Of a stretch of DNA of 64,000 nt, positions 8,740 to 16,366 are shown piece after piece. A model generated the notes under the pieces. That model made no database searches, was not told the origin of the DNA, and saw only the letters and a list, made by a program, of their open reading frames with translations. The DNA is from Geobacter sp. SVR (GTDB lineage Bacteria > Desulfobacterota > Desulfuromonadia > Geobacterales > Pseudopelobacteraceae). The stretch's first letter is position 1. Each line of letters opens with the position of its first letter. The stretch covers positions 2,076,501 through 2,140,500 of the forward strand of contig NZ_AP024469.1 of NCBI RefSeq assembly GCF_016865365.1, written 5' to 3'. Made by a program: the position numbers and the translations under genes.

Positions 8740-9684
8740 ATGGACGGGCATATGCAGAGCATGAGCAGGATTGTCGGAGTCGGTATTCTGTTGTTCCTTT
8801 GGTTCAGCGGTGCCGCTCCGGGCGTTGCGGAAACGGAGCCTGCACAACGGCAGAGAGCCAACACTCAAGTATCGCAGCCGGCCGCAGTGCCGGTCAGCAT
8901 TCTCAGTATCATACCGGTCCAGGCTGAACCGCAGGCGCGGGTAATGCTGTTCGGCTCCGGCTTTGGAGAGTCTGCCACCGTTTTTCTGGGGGGCACCGAG
9001 ATCCCGGCGAAGATCACCGATGGTCGTCAGGCCGAATTCAACATCCCCCCCCAACTGGAACCCGGGCTGTACGCCCTGTATCTCAAGCGGTCCGATGGAA
9101 ATATCGGGCGGCCATACAACTTCACGGTTCTGCCGCTCCGTCCTGTCCTGAGCGGGCTCACGCCCGACCAGATCAACTCCTGCGCCCAGGGCAGAGAGCG
9201 TGAGGTAACGGCACTGGGCCGGAATTTCACGGAACGCTCCCAGCTGTTCTTCGACGGCGCCGCCATCAGAAGCCGCTTCATTTCGCCCGGGGAGATCGTA
9301 TTTTCCGTGCCGCAGGTGGCAGGGGGGCTGCACCACGTCATGGTGAAGGATACGCCGGAAAATGCCTCGGTAACGCAGGGGCTGACAATCGAGACCCGGC
9401 CGGAGATCACGCAGGTGACGGTGGGGACCGAATATGTCAATTATTACGAATTGCTGGTAGAAGGAAGAAACTTCAACCAGGATTCTTCGATCTATGTGGA
9501 TGGCCAGCGCATCGGCGGTCCGAGCCGTCAGGAGAGCGGAGAGCGTGAGAGGGTGATCTATATCGACTGCGGTCACCTTGTCTATCTGAGATTTCCCTAT
9601 TCGCCGGTCAACAAGGATTTCCGCCTTCAGGTGGTGAGCCGCAACGGGGAGGGGAGCCAGGTTGTGACCGTCACCGCCCCGTAA
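8740..9684 (+). CDS. Secreted protein with IPT/TIG immunoglobulin-like domains
   Basis: A 314-residue exported protein. After a signal peptide (RIVGVGILLFLWFSGAAPGVAE) come three IPT/TIG-like beta-sandwich modules at about 50-130, 135-215 and 220-310. Each contains the G-x-x-F/L-NF/GF turn (FGSGFGESATVFLGG, ALGRNFTERSQLFFDG, VEGRNFNQDSSIYVDG). The start ATG 8740 has GGAGG five bases upstream; an upstream in-frame start at 8683 lacks support. Such proteins are often cell-surface or envelope structural proteins; the function here is unknown. It lies downstream of lptFG but has a 100-bp gap and its own leader. Confidence 0.8.
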   Translation: MDGHMQSMSRIVGVGILLFLWFSGAAPGVAETEPAQRQRANTQVSQPAAVPVSILSIIPVQAEPQARVMLFGSGFGESATVFLGGTEIPAKITDGRQAEFNIPPQLEPGLYALYLKRSDGNIGRPYNFTVLPLRPVLSGLTPDQINSCAQGREREVTALGRNFTERSQLFFDGAAIRSRFISPGEIVFSVPQVAGGLHHVMVKDTPENASVTQGLTIETRPEITQVTVGTEYVNYYELLVEGRNFNQDSSIYVDGQRIGGPSRQESGERERVIYIDCGHLVYLRFPYSPVNKDFRLQVVSRNGEGSQVVTVTAP

Positions 9685-9721
9685 TTGCTTTATATTCAAC
9701 GGTTTACGTCTGCAGCACACG

Positions 9722-9766
9722 AGGTCGCATCCTGATACAACAACGTCAGGTATGCGGCCTTTGTCG
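9722..9766 (+). terminator. Terminator-like hairpin after TIG gene
   Basis: Left arm AGGTCGCATCCTGA pairs with TCAGGTATGCGGCCT (one bulge, one mismatch) across a 10-base loop; the following bases are only moderately T-rich (TTGTCGTTCT). Confidence 0.5.
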
Positions 9767-9879
9767 TTCTAACCACGCAGCCCTCAAAAAACACCCTCTG
9801 TAAAATTAAACAGTGACAATTTTATGAGATTAATGTAGGTGTTGGCCCCATACGAGAACGTCAGATAGTTGGGGGCCCT

Positions 9880-10950
9880 ATGCAAAACAGAAATAATGGA
9901 GCATCGATCTCTGTCCCGTCACCGTTACCTGCTGTTCGACCGCATTCAAGTACAATCCCGCCAACCAAAAGCACGACTCACAAAATCCTGATTCGGACTG
10001 CCCTTGTTTGCGGGCTTTTCACGGCGCCGGCCATCATCCATGCCCTTGAGCAATGCCGGGTCGTGGGTCCGCACGACGGCTGCATTGCAGTCTGGGAGGC
10101 CGATAATGCCCCCGTTGCCCCCGGAAAACTACCCGTAGCTGTTTCAAATCATATCCTGGTGACGGACCGGGAGGACAACACCTATGACTATGCCGAGTTG
10201 GAGTTCGGCATGGTCAGGAAGACCGCAATGCCTTCCATCGAGATCATCGAAGAGCACGGAAAGGACAAGGTGTCCTACGGAACGCTCCAGCCGCGGTGGA
10301 GCGGTGCGATGAAGGATATTCGAGCCTTTCAGGTCCGGACCGCAGCAGGGCTGAAGGACGCCGACCTGGAAACCGTCAAGGGCGCGGTTGTCACGGTTCG
10401 CGGCAGCAAAGCGCACGGGAGTGGATTTCTGGTCAGTCCCCATGGGTACATCATCACCAATGCCCACGTTGTCTTCGGTACGGGTGACAGTCCTGTGGTG
10501 AAATTCCTGAACGGCACCGAAAAGCCGGCTGAACTGATCAAGATCGATAATCTGAGGGATCTGGCACTGTTGAAGGTAGAGTGCAGCAGGTGTCAGTATC
10601 TCTCACTGGGCGATTCGGACAGGATTGAGGTGGGTGATGCCGTTGCCGCGGTAGGCACGCCCCTGGCCCTGAAAAACGAGGGAATGGTGACCATGGGGCA
10701 GATCAAAAGCAGGCAGGCGATTCAGGGCATCGGCAGGGGACAGGACTTTATCCAATCGAGCATCCTGACCGCCCCCGGCAACAGCGGTGGCCCCTTGCTG
10801 AACCGGGAGAAGCGCGTCATCGGGGTGAACACCCTGAGCAACTTCATGGCTCTGGCGAAGTACTACATGTACACCGGTCAGATGCTCCGCGACAAGCTCA
10901 TAGGCTGCGCCAGCCCGAGCAATGAGGTGAAGAGGTTCATTGATCGGTGA
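9880..10950 (+). CDS. HtrA-like trypsin-fold serine protease without PDZ domain
   Basis: A 356-residue S1C-like protease. There is a long polar N-terminus before a hydrophobic segment at about 38-55 (signal anchor or signal peptide), a family-unassigned region (56-165) with two Cys, then the trypsin-like domain (165-320). The complete triad is H196 (TNAHVV), D227 (RDLALLK) and S302 (PGNSGGPLL). DegP/DegS proteins carry a C-terminal PDZ domain; here only about 35 residues follow the domain, so substrate recognition must differ. Probably periplasmic. It is followed by an XRE regulator in the same direction, 59 bp away. Confidence 0.88.
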   Translation: MQNRNNGASISVPSPLPAVRPHSSTIPPTKSTTHKILIRTALVCGLFTAPAIIHALEQCRVVGPHDGCIAVWEADNAPVAPGKLPVAVSNHILVTDREDNTYDYAELEFGMVRKTAMPSIEIIEEHGKDKVSYGTLQPRWSGAMKDIRAFQVRTAAGLKDADLETVKGAVVTVRGSKAHGSGFLVSPHGYIITNAHVVFGTGDSPVVKFLNGTEKPAELIKIDNLRDLALLKVECSRCQYLSLGDSDRIEVGDAVAAVGTPLALKNEGMVTMGQIKSRQAIQGIGRGQDFIQSSILTAPGNSGGPLLNREKRVIGVNTLSNFMALAKYYMYTGQMLRDKLIGCASPSNEVKRFIDR

Positions 10951-11009
10951 AGGCGGCAGTTTCTCTTAGTGGCTCCATGTTTTGTCATTCTGGTGGTGAG
11001 GGGTGAAGC

Positions 11010-11417
11010 ATGCATAACCAGCGCATCATAAGCAATTGCGAAATCGGGGCAACCATACGGAGACGCCGGCATGAATTGGCACTTTCCCAGGAGGAACTTG
11101 CCGCTATGCTGAATGTCACCACCCAGCAGATTCATCGCTATGAAAGCGGCAAGGACAGGATCAGCGTGGAAAAGCTCCAGATTGTTGCTCGTTCACTGTC
11201 GGTGCCGCTTACCTATTTCTTCTGTTCCGATGGTGAGGACATTGTGCCGGAGACGGATTCCGAACGGGAATTGCTCATCAATTTTCGGAAGATTCAAAAC
11301 AATGTGTTCAGGGATCTGGTGATGGATTTCTTGCGCAAGGCACTCCTGCTGGAACTAGGCTTATACTGGCTGGTCATAGGGGGAGAGTTGTTGCAGGTGC
11401 TTCCGGAAGTGATGTAA
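11010..11417 (+). CDS. XRE-family helix-turn-helix regulator
   Basis: A 135-residue protein. Residues 10-70 are a Cro/CI-type HTH (IGATIRRRRHELALSQEELA, then LNVTTQQIHRYESGKDRIS) followed by a helical C-terminus ending in a hydrophobic stretch (LLELGLYWLVIGGELL). The domain layout resembles small alphaproteobacterial-type regulators with SDGED-like linkers. A GAGGGGTGAAG segment gives the ribosome-binding site. Two palindromes immediately downstream (11436, 11468) are plausible operators for it and would control the following gene cluster; this is inference. Confidence 0.88.
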   Translation: MHNQRIISNCEIGATIRRRRHELALSQEELAAMLNVTTQQIHRYESGKDRISVEKLQIVARSLSVPLTYFFCSDGEDIVPETDSERELLINFRKIQNNVFRDLVMDFLRKALLLELGLYWLVIGGELLQVLPEVM

Positions 11418-11435
11418 AGCCGGGCACGGTTCAAT

Positions 11436-11484
11436 ATCAAGCAATGCTTGATTTTTCGAGCTTAAAAATCAAGCGATGCATTGT
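11436..11484. promoter_or_regulatory. Two related palindromes, 32 bp apart (putative operators)
   Basis: A perfect 17-bp palindrome ATCAAGCAATGCTTGAT (11436-11452) and a degenerate copy ATCAAGCGATGCATTGT (11468-11484) start exactly 32 bp apart, about three helical turns. They lie after the XRE gene and before the next gene group. Candidate tandem binding sites; an alternative is a small hairpin after the XRE gene. Confidence 0.55.
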
Positions 11485-11591
11485 GGAAATTTAATTGTAT
11501 GTTTGTTAATGTGATGGCGTTTTATTGGATTCTGGTCAATTAGGCTCTGGAAGGTCCAGATTGGAGCGGCGGCTTACCGTGGGGTAAAGGA

Positions 11592-11690
11592 ATGAGAGAG
11601 CTAGTTTGCACGTGGTGGCGTTTGCGGCGAAGCGACCGAGGAAAGGCGGGTGCTTTCACAAGAAAGGAGGCGGGTAATCATGTACGGTAG
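11592..11690 (+). CDS. Possible small ORF (32 aa) upstream of DUF1353-like gene
   Basis: ATG 11592 follows GGGGTAAAGG and encodes a basic 32-residue peptide (MRELVCTWWRLRRSDRGKAG at its start) that stops 11 bases inside the next gene, suggesting coupling. There is no recognised family. It could be a chance frame; composition and position are its only support. Confidence 0.3.
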   Translation: MRELVCTWWRLRRSDRGKAGAFTRKEAGNHVR

Positions 11691-12046
11691 TTTTTCCGGT
11701 AATCCAAAGACCGAGTGGCTGACCGACTCCAACGACGGGGATCGGGACATGCTGCTTCTCGAAGACTTCTGGTACGACGATCCTGATGAAAAACGATGGA
11801 TGGCTCCCGTGGGAAGTGTCATTAACGGCGCAGGCATCCCGCGGCCCCTCTGGGCCACCATAGGAAGCCCTGTGGCAATCCAGCAGTTGCCCGCAAGGGT
11901 GCCGACAAAATGTTCTACTACGCCTGCTTGGCCGGTGGGTGTTCAAAGATGTAGGCACGTATTTTATACGCGGGCGTACGTATATGGCCCGGAGCCAACC
12001 TGTGGTTGAGTTGACGAAATCTGAGCGGATGGGGAGAGGCGTATGA
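11680..12046 (+). pseudogene. Frameshifted DUF1353-like protein
   Basis: A strong ribosome-binding site (AAGGAGG) precedes ATG 11680. The first ~60 residues (WMAPVGSVINGAGIPRPLW, then IGSP) match the N-terminal half of DUF1353 proteins. Immediately afterwards the family-like continuation (RKGADKMFYYACLAGG) is in another frame, and a third segment (GTYFIRGRTYMARS) is in yet another. The usual VHD-containing segment between the first two parts is missing, so a small deletion plus a second indel probably broke the gene. DUF1353 genes are often phage-borne or near secreted-toxin genes. The DUF assignment is by recollection of motif style. Confidence 0.6.
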
Positions 12047-12189
12047 ATAACTTACATGACTTACCAACGTCCCCTCAGGACCCCCTGGATCAACGGACTG
12101 CTTGGCTTGGCGGCGGCGATGAGTTCGAGAGGAAAACCGAGAAAAGTTGGAAGAGAAGAGTAGTCTGCCTTTTTTTTGTGCCAATTAAA
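12043..12189 (+). other. Coding-like remnant between DUF1353 pseudogene and lipoprotein gene
   Basis: An ATG at 12043 overlaps the last stop of the broken upstream gene (ATGA) and opens a frame (MNNLHDLPTSPQDPLDQRTA and on) that runs into the lipoprotein gene. The residues before 12190 do not look like part of that lipoprotein. This may be the 5' end of a lost gene that became fused when the lower-GC segment was inserted. Confidence 0.35.
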
Positions 12190-13230
12190 ATGCTTTTGGA
12201 AAAAATATATCACCAGTTACTTGTATTTATACTTTCTATTATTCTATTTGGATGTAACCATGAACTTTCACAGCAAAATGAAGTTCAGTACGGTGTAGCA
12301 TCTCCTACATTATCTAATGACAATAGTCAAATACTATTCACACTATGTAATATACCTGGCAAATGTAATATCGCTTTCTACGACATAGACAATGACAAAT
12401 TAACTTCAGTAAATTACACAAATAACTCAGATATCGGCGGAGCGGTAACCTCTCGTGATGGAAACATGCTGACATTTACCTCGGGCGAAGGTGATGACAG
12501 AAATATCTTTATCGTAAATCGCAACGGTACAGACCTGCGGCAGCTTACACATACCTATAATTCTAGGGAGCATGAACGAAATAATGGCGTAGCAGTTGTA
12601 AGAATTAATGGCGATCCTTCTTTCTCGCCGGACAGGAAAAAGATACTGTTTGTGAGATCCGGTGTCCGGCGTACAAGGAGCATGGAGGGGGAGATGCTTT
12701 CCCATTGGGACGTATATGAATTGGAAATCGCCACGGGGAGGGAGCGACGGCTTACTACATACGAATTTTATGCGATCACCCGGCCATTTTACCTGTCAGA
12801 CGGCAAGAGGTTTATCTTCAGCGGTTATGGTCCTCAAGGGATTTCGGAAGAGGACCTACGCAACCTCAATACTATACGGCTGATGGATGGGCTCAAGAAC
12901 AGTCTTGCTCCACCTTTTCAGCATACTACATGGGCTTCCAGCCCTACTATTGCCGACGATGGCACCATTGTCTTCGTATCTCGTACGAATGAAATGGACG
13001 GGACCAAGGGAAACTACACATATGACCTGTTTGTTCACCATGGGGGGACAACCCGCCGACTAACAACCATGCGTTACACCATCATTACAGAGCCCTTTCT
13101 CTCCCTCGATGGACAATTCGTGGTGTACCTCGCTTCTAGAACAAAAGAAGAAGGGCCTTCGATTTGGCTGGCCAGGGTCGACGGCACGGAAACAAAACAT
13201 ATTGGAATGCCTTGGAAGCGTCTCAAGTAA
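12190..13230 (+). CDS. Lipoprotein with TolB-like beta-propeller (WD40-like) repeats
   Basis: A 346-residue predicted lipoprotein. A hydrophobic signal (LLVFILSIILFGC) ends in a lipobox with Cys at about residue 22. The mature part carries repeated PxxSPDxxKILF-like blades (FSPDRKKILFVRSG, LSDGKRFIFSGYG, IADDGTIVFVSR, LSLDGQFVVYLAS) as in TolB/DPP-IV-type six-bladed propellers. The 5' third is clearly AT-rich (about 12170-12560) relative to neighbours, a sign of foreign origin. I chose ATG 12190 because it begins a proper lipoprotein signal. The RTX gene follows 24 bp later, so the lipoprotein may act with it (accessory or immunity role is speculative). Confidence 0.75.
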   Translation: MLLEKIYHQLLVFILSIILFGCNHELSQQNEVQYGVASPTLSNDNSQILFTLCNIPGKCNIAFYDIDNDKLTSVNYTNNSDIGGAVTSRDGNMLTFTSGEGDDRNIFIVNRNGTDLRQLTHTYNSREHERNNGVAVVRINGDPSFSPDRKKILFVRSGVRRTRSMEGEMLSHWDVYELEIATGRERRLTTYEFYAITRPFYLSDGKRFIFSGYGPQGISEEDLRNLNTIRLMDGLKNSLAPPFQHTTWASSPTIADDGTIVFVSRTNEMDGTKGNYTYDLFVHHGGTTRRLTTMRYTIITEPFLSLDGQFVVYLASRTKEEGPSIWLARVDGTETKHIGMPWKRLK

Positions 13231-13254
13231 CTATATCAGAAAGGAGGAAGTATT

Positions 13255-16200
13255 ATGCCGTCACAATATTCTTATACGAGTTATGGCTTCCCGTATTGGC
13301 TGAGGTATGGAGAATATGGTGGTCCCGGTCATTCAGGCGAAAGAAAGAACCCAGATGGTAGTTTATATATTGATCCGCGAACACGGCAAACGGTTCCCTT
13401 CTATTACGACCCAATAGATCCATTAGACGTCCTTTTCAGAAACCACGATTTAGCCTATGATGCAGCGAAGAACAGTAGTAACCCTCTTGTTGCCAGGACC
13501 ATTGCGGATATTACACTGCTGAATGAAATGCAGAAACTTGCTCCGAGCCAGTTAGATGCTCGTGGCAATGCTTACAGGCGACTGGCAATAGGTGCGTTCA
13601 CTGCTAAATTGATAGCTGAATTTCCTTCATTACCATTCGATTTGTTTAAAAACGCCGCCACCGTATCCCCCCCTCGCATCGATCCTCTTATCCTAGATCT
13701 TGATAGTGACGGTATCGAGACGACTAGCATCACAGCCGGTGCCAACTTCGATCATGACGGCAACGGCTTTGCCGAACGGACCGGCTGGGTAAATAGTGAT
13801 GACGGGTTGCTGGTGCTTGATCGTAACAGTGACGGTATTATCAACAACGGCACAGAATTATTCGGTGACCAAACCATCTTGAAAAATGGTATTCGTGCCA
13901 CCAATGGTTTTCAGGCCTTGGCCGAATGGGACGATAACGGAGATGGCAAGATCGATGAAATCGATGACATCTGGGCCACGGCAAGGGTATGGAGAGACCT
14001 GAACGGCGATGGGGTTTCCAGTGCCGATGAACTCTTCACGCTCAGCGACACTGGCATCGCCTCGATCGGCCTGACCAATACTCCCGTTAGCGTTACCGAT
14101 ACCAACGGTAACACCATGCTCCAATCCGGAACCTTCACAAGGACCGACAGCACGACCGGACAGGTCGGCGATATTGCTTTTCAGCGCGACACAACGTTTA
14201 CCGTAGCTACGGAATGGCTTGATGAGCCGGAGGAAATCGAGGCGTTACCCGATCTTCAAGGATTTGGCAATGTCTACACTCTGCATCAGGCTATGGTACG
14301 CGACGCGAGCGGTACACTGAAATCCTTGGTGGGATCATTTGCGGTGGCGACTGATACAAGCACCCGCAATGCCATAATTGAGCAGATCCTTTTCAAATGG
14401 ACCGGCAGCGACGGCATCAACCCCGCCAGCCGCGGTGGAACTATCGACGCCCGCAAGCTCGGTGCGCTGGAAAAGATGTTCGGACAATCCTTTGTTGGGA
14501 CCAGCGGGGCGAACCCGAATGTTACCGCAGCGGCAATGCTCAATCAGTCCTATCAGGGATTGTTCGATACTTTTTATGCCCAGCTCATGATGCAGACCCA
14601 TTTGAAACCGCTCTACGATCTGATTACCTACTCGTGGGACGAGGCGTCGCAGAGTATCAAGGGAGATTTGTCGGGGGTAATTGCCGAGATTGAAAATGAG
14701 CTGACGGCCGATCCTGCCGCCGGGAAAGCCCTTTTCGACGAGTTTACGCGCAATCTGGATCAACTCAAGGCAACCTCGGCGATGAATTTTGACGCTTACC
14801 AGGCAGCCTTCATGAGCAAAGGGGATAGCTTTATCTGGACTTTGGAGTCATTAGGAAAAAATCTTATCGCCGGTACGGCAGGCAACGATATGCTTTCCGG
14901 GACTGCAAATGCTGATGCTCTTGCCGGCGGAGCCGGTGCCGATACCCTGTATGGCAATGCAGGCGATGACATACTCGACGGCGGTTCTGGCAACGACATC
15001 CTGCAGGCAGGCGACGGCAACGACACCTATATCTTTGGTCTTGGAAGTGGTCAGGATGCAATCTTTGACACCTCTGGCACCGACACGGTGCAGCTTGGTG
15101 CGGGCATTAGCGCAGACGACCTTGGGTTCCTCAAGATCGGAAACTACGATCTCAGGGTTGAAGTCAAGGGAACTACGGACAGCCTCATCATTCAGAACTG
15201 GTTTAGCCACAATGCCTACCGCATCGAGCGGTTCAGATTCAGCGACGGCACGGTCAAGACCATCGGTGATATTGAAGCGGCAGGTTATGTCCTTCGCGGC
15301 GGCAGTGGCAACGACACGCTGAATGGTTCCGAGGCGCGGGACATCATGTACGGTGGTGCCGGCAACGACATCCTTTTCGGTGGTTCTGGCAACGACATTC
15401 TTGACGGTGGTGCAGGCAACGACTACCTGCAGGGTGGTATCTATGCGAACAACGGTGACGACACGTACCGTTTCGGCATAGGCGGTGGCCAGGATACGAT
15501 TTACGACTACGACGGGGCGCCCAACCAGGACACGGTGGAATTTGGCGAAGGCATCACCCCTGACATGATCGAATTCCGCAGGTCCGGTGATGAGCTCCAG
15601 GTTGCGCTCAAAGACACATCAGATATGCTGACCATTCAGGGCTGGTTTGTCAACGGCTCCTTCAGAATCGAGCGGTTCAGATTCAGCGACGGCACGGTCA
15701 AGACCATCGGTGATATTGAAGCGGCAGGTTATGTCCTTCGCGGCGGCAGTGGCAACGACACGCTGAATGGTTCCGAGGCGCGGGACATCATGTACGGTGG
15801 TGCCGGCAACGACATCCTTTTCGGTGGTTCTGGCAACGACATTCTTGACGGTGGTGCAGGCAACGACTACCTGCAGGGTGGTATCTATGCGAACAACGGT
15901 GACGACACGTACCGTTTCGGCATAGGCGGTGGCCAGGATACGATTTACGACTACGACGGGGCGCCCAACCAGGACACGGTGGAATTTGGCGAAGGGGTTA
16001 CACCGGATCAACTCTGGTTCAGCCGCGCGAATAATAACCTCGAAGTCAGTATCGTCGGCACTGACGACAAATTCACCATCCAGGACTGGTTTTACAGCAG
16101 CTACAACCATGTGGAGCAATTCAAGACAGCAGAAGGCCTCACGCTTCTGGACAGCCAAGTGCAGAACCTGGTCAATGCCATGGCGGCCTTTACCCCGCCC

Positions 16201-16275
16201 GCACCCGGACAGACCATACTGCCCCAGAACTACCAGGAAACGCTCGCCCCGGTACTTGCGGCCAACTGGCATTGA
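13255..16275 (+). CDS. RTX calcium-binding protein with N-terminal phospholipase A2-like domain
   Basis: A 1006-residue protein predicted to be secreted by type I secretion. Residues 17-120 carry YGGPGHSG, then [18 protein letters not shown]: a glycine-rich loop followed by the HDxxYD helix (H64, D65) of secreted phospholipases A2, closest in style to the Cys-free parvoviral type. Residues ~140-270 hold several EF-hand-like D-x-(D/N)-x-DG loops ([36 protein letters not shown]). From about 540 on are GGxGxD nonapeptide clusters in three blocks, separated by ~100-residue linkers. Two blocks are identical at DNA level. AAAGGAGG gives a strong ribosome-binding site. The exporter genes follow directly. 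Enzymatic activity is inferred from motif only. Confidence 0.88.
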   Translation: MPSQYSYTSYGFPYWLRYGEYGGPGHSGERKNPDGSLYIDPRTRQTVPFYYDPIDPLDVLFRNHDLAYDAAKNSSNPLVARTIADITLLNEMQKLAPSQLDARGNAYRRLAIGAFTAKLIAEFPSLPFDLFKNAATVSPPRIDPLILDLDSDGIETTSITAGANFDHDGNGFAERTGWVNSDDGLLVLDRNSDGIINNGTELFGDQTILKNGIRATNGFQALAEWDDNGDGKIDEIDDIWATARVWRDLNGDGVSSADELFTLSDTGIASIGLTNTPVSVTDTNGNTMLQSGTFTRTDSTTGQVGDIAFQRDTTFTVATEWLDEPEEIEALPDLQGFGNVYTLHQAMVRDASGTLKSLVGSFAVATDTSTRNAIIEQILFKWTGSDGINPASRGGTIDARKLGALEKMFGQSFVGTSGANPNVTAAAMLNQSYQGLFDTFYAQLMMQTHLKPLYDLITYSWDEASQSIKGDLSGVIAEIENELTADPAAGKALFDEFTRNLDQLKATSAMNFDAYQAAFMSKGDSFIWTLESLGKNLIAGTAGNDMLSGTANADALAGGAGADTLYGNAGDDILDGGSGNDILQAGDGNDTYIFGLGSGQDAIFDTSGTDTVQLGAGISADDLGFLKIGNYDLRVEVKGTTDSLIIQNWFSHNAYRIERFRFSDGTVKTIGDIEAAGYVLRGGSGNDTLNGSEARDIMYGGAGNDILFGGSGNDILDGGAGNDYLQGGIYANNGDDTYRFGIGGGQDTIYDYDGAPNQDTVEFGEGITPDMIEFRRSGDELQVALKDTSDMLTIQGWFVNGSFRIERFRFSDGTVKTIGDIEAAGYVLRGGSGNDTLNGSEARDIMYGGAGNDILFGGSGNDILDGGAGNDYLQGGIYANNGDDTYRFGIGGGQDTIYDYDGAPNQDTVEFGEGVTPDQLWFSRANNNLEVSIVGTDDKFTIQDWFYSSYNHVEQFKTAEGLTLLDSQVQNLVNAMAAFTPPAPGQTILPQNYQETLAPVLAANWH
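15223..15551 (+). repeat. 329-bp perfect direct repeat, copy 1 (inside RTX gene)
   Basis: Identical base for base, as far as can be read, to 15667-15995. Offset is 444 bp (148 codons), so the reading frame is kept. It encodes one full RTX block plus linker. Confidence 0.95.
15667..15995 (+). repeat. 329-bp perfect direct repeat, copy 2 (inside RTX gene)
   Basis: Second copy of the segment at 15223-15551. The absence of synonymous differences points to recent duplication or gene conversion. Confidence 0.95.
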
Positions 16276-16283
16276 ACGTCGGC

Positions 16284-16346
16284 GACTGGGGACTAGGGGC
16301 TGGGAAATGCGGTTATCCCGGTCCCAGGTCCCCGGTTCCCGGTCCC
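16284..16346. repeat. Degenerate G-rich/C-rich intergenic hairpin
   Basis: A run of GACTGGGGACTAGGGGCTGGG-like words (16284-16305) faces TCCCGGTCCC / GGTCCCCGG-like words (16316-16346), able to fold imperfectly. It lies between the RTX gene and the ABC transporter gene without a T-tract. Confidence 0.5.
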
Positions 16347-16366
16347 TGAATCTCCGAGACTGCTCC

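Noticed and set aside
14870-16000. Regular repeats considered as a possible CRISPR array
   Set aside because: They are in-frame RTX nonapeptide codons plus a 329-bp duplication, not short repeats with unique spacers.
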